The position numbers and the translations under genes were made by a program. A stretch of DNA of 64,000 bases, from assembly GCF_008831285.2 (NCBI RefSeq), contig NC_045140.1:24260131-24324130 (forward strand), written 5' to 3'. The DNA comes from Nymphaea colorata (Eukaryota > Streptophyta > Magnoliopsida > Nymphaeales > Nymphaeaceae). Below the pieces are notes generated by a model. The model saw only the letters and a list, made by a program, of their open reading frames with translations. It had not been told where the DNA came from and did not search any database. Shown piece by piece: positions 51,781 through 63,174 of the stretch; the first letter of the stretch is position 1, and each line of letters begins with the position of its first letter.

Positions 51781-52709
51781 ATCCGTTTTTTACCAAACCC
51801 ACATGGGTCGGGTCCAGTGTGGTCACTTCACCTATATCTTTATCTTACTTCCATTGCATTTAGTATAGCACTCCAAAAGTTTAATCTCATATTAAAGATT
51901 GCAAAATATCTCCAATGACTTAAGAGTTGCTAAAATGGTTGATTGTCTTGGTTTCTAGCTTTTTTGGTGCAGGAACCAAAACTACTAGGAGCGGATTAGG
52001 ATCTACCAGAAAGCAAGAGTGGGTCCAACATTGGCCCATCATGACCCACGTGGTTGCCTCAGAGAATGCGTATATGAACAGACTGACCTTCAATTCGGCG
52101 TAAATTTGTCGGTCTCCGTCCATGTTGTTATGTCAATGTTGCCGAATTAGGTGAATTGTTCTACCAAAGCGTACAAAGAATGTGTCTCTGTCAGCGTATA
52201 TGGAATTGCCGTGAGTTTGTCTCTTTCAAACTTTTATGCATGACAAATGAGACAATCAAGAATCATAATTCAGAGGACAACCGGTACCCACATTGGCTGG
52301 CCTTGCTCCAATGGTGGACCAAGTTCACGCGTATTGTCATTGTGTCCATAACCAAACAAGGGCATGTACATTCATCTTTTCCCGAGCCCATCTTAAGCTT
52401 GCAGGCGAGCAATGCTTGCTTTATTGCTTTTGTTAGATCTTTTACTACTTTTTAGCTTTACTATTTGCTTTGCGAGTGCATGCTCTGTGCTTAGGTGATC
52501 TAAATTAGTTTTCTAAGGACAAATTTAGCAACTGAAAAAACGGATAAGAACATATGTAGAGCAATAATAATAAATTCACATCTGATTTCCATTAAGATTT
52601 GATGCTTTACGGTGCTGCACCGTATGTTTTGCTTTCAAGGATAAAATCCAATAGTACTGACCCATGGATCTAAAGCACAGATCCCATTCCTTATATTGAG
52701 ATCTTTCAT

Positions 52710-52950
52710 GGGTCCTTTGGTTACCTTAGATCTAGGGTCCGAGGTGATTTGAGATCACTGGGAATCTTACATTAGTCAGATCCCTCTCATCCAATCTGAA
52801 ATATGATGTTTTGACTATATATTGAGGATCTCAAATCCTCTTTCCTTACATGGTAGCGAAATCTAATATCTGTATACTCAGTAAACCTTATATAAAAGGG
52901 ACTCCAAATCAGCCTAAGATTTGAGATCCGAGGCCATCAAACACACCCTT
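52710..52950. mobile_element. small MITE-like element related to 48442
   Basis: The left end GGGTCCTTTGGTTA and right end CATCAAACACACCC form a weak inverted repeat around 240 bp. GATTTGAGATCC and related GATCTNAGG words are shared with the element at 48442-48689. Confidence 0.4.
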
Positions 52951-54000
52951 GGTTAGAGGGGCTTGTGCTGAGGGGCGGGCATGGATTGATAACCACTTAT
53001 GGTTATCAATGGATCTCCTGAGGGAACCATGGCATTGAACTGCCCACTAGGAATTAGGGTTTCTTGATGTATAAAAGAGTAAGGAGTTAGAGGTTTCTTG
53101 ATCAATGCTGTTCATGTGGTACAGTTGAGATGGTGATGGTGATGAAGATGGGAAAATGGAAGTGGAATAGACGTAAAAGATAGACAGGCAGGAGGGAGTT
53201 TTTAGATTACAAGATCAAAAGAACATGGAGAAGGCGAAGAGAGGTCGTCGTCACTCACATCTTTCAAAAGCTGAAACTCAAAATAATGAGAGGTCGATCT
53301 AAGGTCGCCGTCTAATTCTTCATCTCTTGATTTCTAAAGGCGTGCTTGACGGGCAACGGTCCATGGCTTAGAATGAGAAAGGAAAAATTTTGGAGCTGGA
53401 AAGTTTGATTTTTTTTTCCTTAGGAAAAGTCATCCGAGACAAGGATAAGGACACCTTACATGACTTCTCCGGTCCATCAAATAAGGCCTGATGTGCTTTT
53501 CTTTTTTCTTTTTTCTTTTTTTAACATTTGGGGTTGATCACTTCCTGCCCAATATGATCTCACATAAACTGTGAATCTCAAACTCTTTGGGAAACATTTG
53601 GTAAGAAGAACCTTGAGTTTTTGGAATATATGTTCCTAAACATATGATACAAAAAGTATTATGTTCCTGTTCCAAAAACCATGATGTGTGTATTGAATAT
53701 TGTTGTTAGATCTAACAATCAAAAATTGAATATAAATACATTATGATTCATGAAAAAATTGAAGTTCCTAACATATATAATATCACAGCTTCATGCTGCT
53801 TGTTTTTGGTGGATTGGGTCCAGCTGTTCTGCTGATGGGGCTTTGGTGTTCCTTACTGCTTGTTCCCTTGCTGCTTTTTGTTTTGATGCCACTCATCCTC
53901 TTTGACTCCCACTTAACTCCTTTTTCATTAGAACATATATATTACAAAATCATGTTTTAAAAACATAATGTTCTTGTTACCAAACTCTCATAAGACGTGT
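52951..54000. other. intergenic, no gene seen
   Basis: No supported gene; AT-rich, with T-rich and CTTTT runs near 53500-53525. Confidence 0.4.
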
Positions 54001-54440
54001 TAGTTGACGACAGAGGCAGAGCCAAGGTAGGGCCCGCATGGGCCTTGACCCCACCTCAATTTTTTTTTTAAAAAAATCACTTGTATTTCGCCTCAAGGGG
54101 CATAGCGTAGCTGGTTGAGCTAGGGGCCTGTACTAAGGCATGTCTCTAGTTCGATTCCCGTGGGCGTTATGTTCTTGTGTCTTAAGGCGGTAGGGCGTGA
54201 CATGTAAGCTGAATGGTGCACCGTTGCTATCGCTGACACCGACGCAGGACCCCGGAGGCAAGGGGAATGGGGGGGCCTTCGGGCCTTTTTCGGGCGGTGG
54301 AATTAATACCCCTTGCTCACCCGAAAATTTTATAAAATTTCACCTCTTTTATATAAAAATTTTGAAAAATGGTATTTCTGCCCTAGTCAAAATTTAAAAA
54401 CTTTAATTTGCCCCCGTATCAAAAAATTTCTGGCTATGCT
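54001..54440. repeat. dispersed repeat interrupted by a tRNA-derived SINE-like segment
   Basis: The outer parts (GGCAGAGCCAAGGTAGGGCC ... CCCCACCTCAATTTTT, then AAAAAATTTCTGGCTATGC) belong to the family also seen near 17540 and 59660. Between them, about 54095-54290, is a segment with a tRNA-like box A (TAGCTGGTTGAGC) and box B (AGTTCGATTCCCG), then GC-rich sequence. It looks like a SINE nested in an older repeat. Confidence 0.5.
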
Positions 54441-55153
54441 TCTGGTTGACGAGCCATTCTGGCCCCTAGTATGTGGTAGAACTCTTGATATGGGCTTACA
54501 GGGGCCACCATGGCATGATCACCACTTCAGATCCTTGGATCTAAGATTTGATGCATTGAAATGAATGCAGTAGGCCATGATGCAAAAGAAGAAGAAGAAA
54601 ATATCAAATTTAAGGAGTTGTCCGATCTACTATCGAGTGGTCCGACGACAAGTGGCGAAGATGCCACGACGGATGCTACGTGCACTCATGTACTGCTGAT
54701 ATGTGGTGTCTAATAAGGAGATGATTGCTTAAGGTGGACACTGGACTGGACCAGTTTTAAAAGCATATAGTTACCAGCTCAAGCAAGTTGAAAGGAGATA
54801 GTAAGGAGGGAGACGTGAAGAAGACTTTGAATCAAATTCAACTCAATCCGTCTACACTCTAAGATTAGTGCACTTGTGTTGTCCTTATAAGGCATAATAG
54901 TAGTTTAAATTGACTATGTTTTGCCTTATAAAAAATGAGAAATTATTGATATGTAGTTGGCCTCGCCCTAGGTCCACAATATTTATTGTTACAATCGACC
55001 CTGTGGAAATTTAAGAGGAGCAGTAAAGTTTTGTGCTCCACTGATTTCCTGCAGAAAAGAGACAATTGGTCGCAAAGATCGTTATCTCTCAAACAATAGT
55101 TTTTGTATGGTAGAGATAGCTTTATGGCGGTCACAGAATAAATTACGTTATAT

Positions 55154-55380
55154 GGATAACCAAAAAGCGGATGCCTTTCCTACCTTTTTGTTCATGTTCT
55201 TTGGAACGGGATGTTCTAGCAAAGAATGAGGTGCAAAGAACGTATAGAACAATTTGTTCTCAAATCACGTCCTTCTATGGATACCAAAAAATGGATGCCT
55301 TCCCTAGCTTTTTGTGCATGTTCTTTGGAACGAGTTGTTCTCAGGTGCAAAGAATTTGTTCTCAAATCACGTCTTTCTGT
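55154..55380. repeat. two-copy imperfect tandem duplication
   Basis: Unit 1 (55154-55278) and unit 2 (55279-55380) share GGATGCCTT.CCTA.CTTTTTG, CATGTTCTTTGGAACG and TTTGTTCTCAAATCACGTC in the same order; unit 2 has lost about 23 bp. Frames across it are repeat-derived and no family is recognised. Confidence 0.85.
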
Positions 55381-56034
55381 GCCCCGAGAATTCAGGGCTG
55401 CTTCAAGATTTTGGCGTTCTTATTATACACCATTCAAATCAAATATCGTGTATGTCATTATTTACAGTATAGAAGTGTCAAGTCAGAAGTGTCAAGTCTT
55501 ACAATATATACATATTTATGCACACTCATGTTTTCATCTCTACTCGTTGCTGCCAAAGAAGGCATTACACCGTTCCACAGTAAGTTCAGGGTTGTGACGT
55601 TAACCGCTTAATATCTCTCTGTCTCTTTGATCTCTTGCCAATATTGCTCGTAATCTCTCATTTTCTCCTTCTTTCTTTAATGTCGCTGCCAATGAAATAT
55701 GCCAAAGTTAGACGTTTTGTCTTCTGAGTCCTGCAACTGAACTTGATCTTCTTGAGGCAGAGCTTTATGTTTCCTAAGTGCATAGCTTCTTCCTATCAAA
55801 CGCTATCTAAAGGAATACGATCGAAGCAAACTAATGCTCCTGCAAGTGATAAATGAATCGGCTTGATTTCCTGTACCCATGGTTGGTGAGTATCTGCAAT
55901 CTCGGATCCCAATCAAACAATAGGGCTGCTGATCGGTCAATTTGGGAGTCAAGGCCGACTTCATCTAATGTTTTAAATGAAATGAAGGTTTTGTCTTAAT
56001 GTACCTAATTGTCGGGGCATGACTACCTGGTCTC

Positions 56035-56200
56035 AATAGTGTAGCTGCTCAAACTAGTGGGCCATAGAAAGTTCAATTGTCAATTTGATATCCGCAGACG
56101 TTATTTTTCCGAACTGCAAACAGTGAATATGTGCATTATAGTTGATGGGTGCGCCACTTATCACCCGAATCTAGATGCAGCCATAGACCTGACCTTAGAG
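56035..56200 (+). repeat. SINE-like fragment, copy 2
   Basis: It aligns in order with 51590-51780 (AGTGTAGCTG, AACTGCAAACAGTGAATATG, GCAGCCATAGACCT). Decayed, without a clear tail or target duplication. Confidence 0.45.
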
Positions 56201-56230
56201 GTAAGAAAAAAGGAGGATTGACGAGTTCGC

Positions 56231-56357
56231 ATATGAGCAGTTGCCTGTCATTAGATATTGACTAGTTTTAGAGGGTCCACTCAGTTCTCAAAGGAGTTAT
56301 TGGGTGCTATATATGGGCAGTTAGCTGCCATTGGATATTGACTAGTTTTTCGAGGGT
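56231..56357. repeat. direct repeat of about 46 bp
   Basis: ATATGAGCAGTTGCCTGTCA ... ATTGACTAGTTTTAGAGGGT at 56231-56276 recurs at 56311-56357 with few changes, 34 bp apart. Confidence 0.85.
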
Positions 56358-56540
56358 GTTTGAATGGTGGATGGGATATTCTCTCGACGTGAAAAAAATA
56401 TTCTCGCTCGACCCTACACCCTTCCATGCAAACACATCTTGGAATATCTTCTACCACAACCAAGTTGGCTTTTTCTCAAAATTTTTGTCGACAAATTGAA
56501 ACCAATAAGTCCTCACATAAGCAAGTCACGCGTTATCGTT

Positions 56541-58140
56541 CAGTGGCGGAGCCAGGAAAAATAGTTGGAGGAGCACCTATACATGTATAAACGTAAATAT
56601 TAAATGTATCAATACAAAAATAAAAGAATTTTAAAAAGCTGGTGTGAGAAGTTACCGTATAAGTATGCAACATGTAGCTGTTTGACATATTTCACACATT
56701 GAATCTGGAAAACTTCTTTAACAAAAAATTGCACATTCTTACATATTTAATCAGATTGGGATATCTATCGAAGTCGGGCTGCTGGTCAGTTGAACAACTG
56801 TGAATTTAACGGGATGACGTTGATTTCCTTAATAAATCCAACAGGGTCCCTGACTTTCGATCAACAATTTCAATTACTAATGTTCCAAGATTTCGTCTAG
56901 CTAAGAAACCGCGTCGTCTACGCGTTTGAGTCATCTCTACGGGCCTCATTTAGCTACGCAGATGTTCTATAGAAATGTCGTCCAAAAGCGTGCATGCTTT
57001 GCTGTTGCACATGGAAGGCTGAACCAATTCCCTTCAATTCAAGGGGGCAATGGCCCTCCTCAAGTTTTGAGAAAACAAAATTTTACAGTTATAATTTTGA
57101 AAAAAATTCATTTTTCAAAATTCTAAGCTTTTTTTCAAATTTGAAAAAATCTTTCTCATATCCATGTCCATGCTTAGTTGCTTTCTTGAAGCCCACAAGA
57201 ATCTATTATTCTAGATGAACGAGGAGAAGGGAGCTTAGCTTGGTCCTAGTGTATCACTGTGTTCTAGTGTATCTTTGCTGTGAAATGAGTAAAAGATTTT
57301 GCTTAGGCCCAAGTTCATTTTCCTTTCCCACTGTTTTCAAGATCTAGAACTGCTTTCAAGACTTATGATGGATCCATCAACTAAAGGAATGATTCATGGT
57401 TTGCAGTCCAAAAGAATAAACCATCTTACAAAGACCAAAAAAGAAATTAAAAAAAAAAAAAAAAAACTTCAATCTTGAGATGGACTTTTTAGAAAAACCC
57501 AAGCTCCAAATTTTGGTTTTATGCTCAAATTTCTCCAAATCAGACCCAAATTAACATATTTTCCTGATGGTGCCACCATGTTCCTGAAAACCACAAAAGA
57601 AAAAAGCCTCAACTAACATCACATCGACCGTCATGTTTTACTTTTCAACACGGTGTCCTTTGCAGTTCAAAACTACTTTTTCAGCTCTAACATGGAAGGA
57701 AAGTCACTCTGAAGCGATACTTTGACCAGTGACAAAGAAAAATTGTAAAGGAAGAGCCTCTATTCGAAAATAAAAAGCAGGCTTCTACTAAAAAGTTGGG
57801 AACAGGATCCCCATACTTATGATTTCAGTTCGAATCTTACAACTCAGTTTATTATCACCAAATCTAACGGTACACATGCGTGCAGCATGGCTAATCAATT
57901 ACATGTTCATGTTTTTCACTTAAAAACACGTTTCATTGATCTTATAGAATTTGATTTTGGCTGTCCAATGAACTTCAAATCTTTTTCCAACTTAGGAAAA
58001 TGCATTCATCTCCATTTCGGTCTAATAGTATATATATATTTTGATTGATAGACACCAAACCACTTGAATAAAATAAGAGAGATAAAACTTGTGTATTTTT
58101 GAAAAAATATAAAGCTGCTGGCTTTATTATTATTAAAATA
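56541..58140. other. intergenic with repeat relics
   Basis: It begins with CAGTGGCGGAGCCAGG, the reverse complement of the GGCTCGGCCACTG-type end seen at 17753, so an inverted member of that family may start here. 57030-57170 carries GGGGGCAATGGCCCTCCTCAA followed by T-rich sequence of the same kind. No gene is seen. Confidence 0.4.
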
Positions 58141-58179
58141 CATTGTTTAAAGGAAAAAAAAAAAAAAAAAAGGAAAGAA

Positions 58180-58516
58180 GAGAAACGTCATGGATGATGG
58201 TTGGGAAGCTGGCGTCATGGGAGAGGCGGCTGTCAGAACTCGCCGGCCCTGATTTTTCGGCGCGTTCCAGCAGAAGGTCGTGGCTGCTGCGGCTCCTTGT
58301 AATTGACGTGCCGTCGGCGACGGTGGTTGACGCGTGTGCGGCTGCAGTCCGGTCAAGCGTCGGCGTCGTTCTTTGATTTTCGCCGCCCCAGCCGACTTGG
58401 CCAGCGGGGCTCCAGCTAGTAGTCAGACAAACTGGGAGTAAAAGTTCCTCCCGTTTTGACTCCGACGATCTCTGTATCCTTCGGAAGCTCATGCTTTCAC
58501 GTGCTTTTACTTTCAT
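58180..58516. other. GC-rich island with open frames on both strands, function unknown
   Basis: A CpG-rich patch in AT-rich surroundings. The minus strand has an ATG frame (58516 down to 58133, 127 codons; start MKVKARESMSFRRIQRSSES) that ends in a poly-Phe run encoded by the A18 tract at 58157-58175. The plus strand is also open. I recognise no domain. It may be a small gene, part of one, or an old GC-rich insertion. Confidence 0.25.
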
Positions 58517-59380
58517 CCGATTACGGAAACGGTTTCTTCAAACTTCTTTTAGCTGAGATCAGTGTTTGAGTCGATAAAATCCGATCGGTAATACACCAAT
58601 GTTGAATACGTATGAGATGAACGGCTGCGATTTTTTAAAATATGTCATTTTTTGATTTCGATAAAGGGAAAACATGTTGTTTCTTGAAAGTTTTCAATGT
58701 AAATCTTAAGGAAGATGACCAACTTTCAGTGGCATAAGAAATGCAAGCTAAATCCTAATTTGTTAATCACCGTTTTTGTAAGTAAATTGGGAGACTGAAT
58801 GAAAGAAATTCCATTAAGAAATTCAAACTTCAGCCAAGAAGAAATCTGACTTAAGCTTCTTTTTCTTTCTCTTAGAAAATTCAGCGCGCTTTCTAAAAGT
58901 TTGTTTTCATGTAAAGAATATTTTATTTCTCACAAGCTTTAAATAAAGGTCTCAAATTAGGTACGTGCAGCCTTCAAGATTATAAAAATTTTTATGTTTT
59001 AGCATATTCTACTTTCAAGTCAAAAGGCGTATTTGTTAATTCTCCTTAAGATAACAATGCTAACACTTTTTGTTTCCACCAATTTCGCAGAGCTTGAGTC
59101 CCTCTAGAAGAAGTGCTAAAACTAGTTATTTAGTAAGAGCGGTTAGTAACTATTGAAGTTTAAAAGCTCTCCTACGTAGATTGTATAAAAAGTGTGCCTC
59201 AACTGAAATCTTTCTAATTTCCAAGCGACTTGATACAATGGTTGGAGTGAGGGCTGGTAGGTGGTCAGTTCTCGTTTTCAATCTGAGGACGTCAACTATT
59301 TATGTTCTAAAAAAAGACCCACTAACATCTAAGTTAAAGCGTACGGTACCTCAATGCATTAAAAGTAGGCCATGCATGCT
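58517..59380. other. intergenic, no gene seen
   Basis: AT-rich, without repeats or coding signals I can support. Confidence 0.4.
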
Positions 59381-59550
59381 AAGGCCCGTTCGTTTGGCAA
59401 GAACAATAAGTTGTTGTTTTATGAATCTGTGATAAACTTCGATGTTAATTTAAAGAACAATGTGTTACCATGGTCGATGATTCTATCATAATCTTCGAAA
59501 TAAATTATTAGGAGAGTAACAACTTGTTACTGTTGCCAAACATTTTCTAA
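59381..59550. mobile_element. small MITE-like element with GTTTGGCAA ends
   Basis: GTTTGGCAAGAACAATAAG followed by TTGTT on the left faces AACAACTTGTTACTGTTGCC followed by AAAC on the right, an imperfect inverted repeat of about 24 bp. CTAAG lies at both outer flanks. The length is about 170 bp and nothing is encoded. Confidence 0.45.
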
Positions 59551-59659
59551 GGAGACAAGGAGTTTAGATGTTCAACTTTCTTTTGACCAGTAAAACGAAA
59601 AATTATTCTTGCCCACTAAAAACTGAAATTTCTATTTTTAAAATGAGGAATGCTTGTGT

Positions 59660-59860
59660 ACAAAGGTGGTGGAGGTAAGAAGTGGTCAGCGGGTCCTTAG
59701 CCCCTCCTCAATTTTTTTAAAAAATTACATGTAAATTTTTCAAAATTTTATTTACCATATACAAAGAATCAAAAAATATATTTTATGTCAAAATCTTCAA
59801 ACTATAATCTTGTCCTCTTAAGAAAAATAAAAATTTTGGCTCCTCCTGCCATGTTTCAGC
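59660..59860. repeat. decayed dispersed repeat (same family as 54001)
   Basis: CCCCTCCTCAATTTTTTTAA, an AT-rich stretch, then AAAAATTTTGGCTCCTCCTG follow the same order as the two halves of the repeat at 54001-54440, without the SINE-like insert. Confidence 0.4.
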
Positions 59861-62638
59861 AAAGAATGTGAAAGGTGTTGAAGAATTTCCATCACGTGAG
59901 CATTTGAATTTGAAACAAAATCATGCAGAAATTTTAACTTTTGGTCTTATTTCTTCTTGAATTTCAGAAAGAGACCCTTTTTACTGTATTTTTTTTTAAA
60001 TTTGAGGCTACACCAATCTATTTTTGTTAGGCACACACATACAGATATATATATACATATATATATAGGCAACTATAAAGTTAATGTGTATGACTTTGTT
60101 GCTTGGTGCCTAAAAAGATTATGTGCGTGGCTTTGTTGCTTTAATTGTCATGGATATGATGCCAAAGAAGAAAAGGCATTGACTCTTTCGAAAGTATGAA
60201 AAGGCTTTACTTAATTGATGTTGCTAAAGAATATTTTTTTCCATAAGACACCAAACAGCTTTGGTTGCCCCTGTGGATGGTAACAGAAATACGTATTTAT
60301 GCCGCACATTTTCTAATGAAAATGATTCGTTTTTTTAAATAAAATGTTACATGAATTGAGGCATATTCATAAATCAGTGACACGTATGTAGCTGATAGTT
60401 ATTCCTCTCTTCAAAAAAAGAAAAAGAAAAGGCAGTCAATTAACAATTTGAAATTATGTTTGTCAATTTTACAAGAAAAATAGAAAAGACTAGTTCGAAT
60501 TATTTTGTAAATGAACTCATTGATTATATTTTTACCGTTTGAGCTAGAATTTTTCTGAAAAGTGCAGATACTTTAAAAAATCGACAGCCTTTTTTTAATT
60601 ATGAGCAAAAGGCAGGGTGGACAAAGAAGTTTTTTTCAAATAATGAATGCGAGCAAGAGAGACGTAAGAGCAAAGAAGGAAAGAGCACATTTTCCTCGCT
60701 TGGTCGGTGAAGACCAAGTCGTGGAGCTGCTTTCTCAAGTCTTGAACCAAAGTCTTTCATGTCTATCCATTACAGTAACATTCTCCTTTCGTCTTTTCCT
60801 CTTTCCAAGTTTGGCCGACACGAACCAAACCCAAAGCAGGAGAGAGCCAATGATTAATGTCACCGCCGGCCAACTAAATTAGTTCAGTCCACAAATCCGA
60901 TTTGGACACAAGAAGCAAAAGAAATTCATCAGAGTTGAATGATGTTATATTTATTTATTCACAATGCGTGGTAGACAGTTTTGAAAGATCAAATTTTCAA
61001 GCAGTATGCTATTCGATAGAAAATTTTAGTTTAAGGGCACTAGATATAAACACCTTTTAAGGGACATCAATTCCTGAAACATTAATATGAAGCTATGAAC
61101 TTATTGAGTCTGTGTGGGCAATTGCCCACACTTAGCCCATGCCTGCAGTTCACTAAGTAAAGCTCAGGGTTAGGCAGATATGGGGCTGCGTTGGCTTATG
61201 TGGGAGGGTTCCATGCCCCCGAGATCGATCTCGAAAACGACCGGATGAAGGGAGATGGATATAAGAGAAGGTGGACATTAGCATTGACTTCGCCGGAGAA
61301 GAAAGGAAGGCTTGATCTTATTAGATGGGTTGGATGAAGGGTTGCATTGACTTGCCGGAAGGGGTGGGGCGAAGTAAGGTGGACCACAACAATGGTTTTT
61401 AGTGGCGCAGGTGCAGCGAAAGGGGCACTTGATTTTGTTCACTCGAGTGAGTGATATATATCATGACCTCTGATGGAAAAACGTGATTGAAGACAGTGCT
61501 CTGAGGACCTAAATCCTATGTAATCCATAAATCTTATCAATTAATTATATATATATATATATATATTTGAAATCTAACCTTAGAGATATGAACTTAAGAG
61601 TGATTTGATGAAAAGCATATGTTAAGTTAATGGTTTTCTTACCTTAATAATGTTTTTTTAATAATAAAAAATGAACGGCTTTTATAACATCAAAAATTTT
61701 GGTAGTACAAAGATAAATTTTTTTACAAAAATGGCTTGAACTAAAGCATGATTTATATTAAATTAGTGCTTATAAAACACATTAGAAGGTTTATATTTTG
61801 TTTAAAACGCCTTTTAATATGTATTTAAAAAGGAAGTTGTTGGATACTCCAAGTTGGACTTGATCCTAGTGTTCAAATCACTTTTTCCTCTCTAAAAGCA
61901 AATCATTTCCATGACATGAGAAAGAAGATCGTCCATTATCTTTCTCCTTTTCTTCTTTCTCTTCATGTCCAGGTAGACCGTCAAGTGCTCCTTCTTTTTC
62001 GTTTCAGACTTGGACCAAAGAGCAGGGATGTCAAGGTAACTGGTTACCAACCTGAAACTGGAACCAGTAAACATTAAATGCTAATTGGATTCAAACTCGA
62101 TCAATGTGAGGCTTAAGTGACCAAATACTCATCAGGATTTGAACCGTTGTGTAAACTTTCGGTTTGATTCTGAACCTTAATTTCAATTAGGTTCGACTAA
62201 ATAAGTGGGGGATGCCAACATAGTCTATACAAGAAAAAACATGCTTTATAGTGCATAATCAGTTTGATTATGAAGCAATATAATACAAAATTTCTTGTCC
62301 ACTTAGCAAAATCTCCTTTAGTCTTTGGCCTTGGAACATTTTGAAACTAAACTATGGATGATTTTCCTTGCACTCCACTATCTTTACAAAGAAGCATCGC
62401 ACTTCCTTTGTTGAACTTAACTTTAATGTGTGGCAAAACTTCCATTGAATTTTCCATCTCTCGTCTTCTGCGGTCAAAAGTTCTTTCTCAGGAAGTTAAC
62501 AAAAGAAATACAGTTGCCGAGTGAAGCTTACTCGGGAAGACGGACAAAAAGAGGCCAGGTTGCTCAAGGTTTCCGGTGGGTCCTGCTATCCATTCACAAA
62601 GGAATTCCGATCCCGTCGTCTTGCCGCGCATTGTGTGC
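59861..62638. other. intergenic, no gene seen
   Basis: AT-rich, with TA runs near 60045-60067 and 61546-61566. GTGTGGGCAATTGCCCACAC at 61111-61130 is a perfect 20-bp palindrome using words of the 17540 family. No gene is supported. Confidence 0.4.
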
Positions 62639-62814
62639 TTGACTTAGCTGCCGAAAGCTGACCGCTCTTTTCCTCTCTCTCCATGGAAGACGACAACGAT
62701 ACCTCTCTTAAATGAGCCATGACAATTTAGTGACCAGAACAAACATGTCGACCACCTTCCTTTCTTCCTTCCTTCCTTTTTCTCCTTTAACTTGTTGCGC
62801 TCTTGACATTGACC
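62639..62814 (+). promoter_or_regulatory. W-box group upstream of the WRKY gene
   Basis: TTGACT at 62639-62644 and TTGACC at 62809-62814 fit the W-box TTGAC(C/T). A third core, TTGACA, sits at 62803-62808 directly next to the second. They lie about 175-350 bp above the TATA box. Group IIa WRKY genes are known to regulate themselves and each other through W-boxes, so auto- or cross-regulation is a reasonable inference. Confidence 0.5.
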
Positions 62815-62987
62815 CCGACACCCCGTCTTCACTCAACGAGTCTGCAGTTAGGTGCACGAAATTCAATTAATATCGTTTGTGAGAAATGTTTCTCATCAGT
62901 ATAAGTTATAGCAGAAAAGTGACGCACGATACATGACGTCTTAAACCTGATGTGAAATCGCAAGTCTCGCTTGATCTTCTTCCTCAT

Positions 62988-62994
62988 TATATAA
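62988..62994 (+). promoter_or_regulatory. TATA box of the WRKY gene
   Basis: TATATAA in ATTATATAAGGCG, 187 bp before the start codon, followed by a CT-rich leader. Confidence 0.6.
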
Positions 62995-63174
62995 GGCGAA
63001 TCCGCGCTCTTCTTTTTTCTTCACGTGTGCGGTGTGCCACCTTTCTTTCTCCTCTCGCCAGCCCATCGAAGACGTGTTCAGTTCGAACTTTTCCTCTGCA
63101 ATTACTTTTCTTTGGTACCGGGAGGCCCAGAAAGAAGAAAGGTCGGGAGGAAGACGGCGCAGAGAGGCAAGGGC

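Noticed and set aside
54095-54200. tRNA gene candidate
   Set aside because: Box A and B are present, but the sequence does not close into a cloverleaf with an acceptor stem. It fits a tRNA-derived SINE better.
55171-55611. 146-codon frame across the tandem duplication
   Set aside because: It is created by the repeated sequence, shows no family features, and is open in two plus-strand frames.
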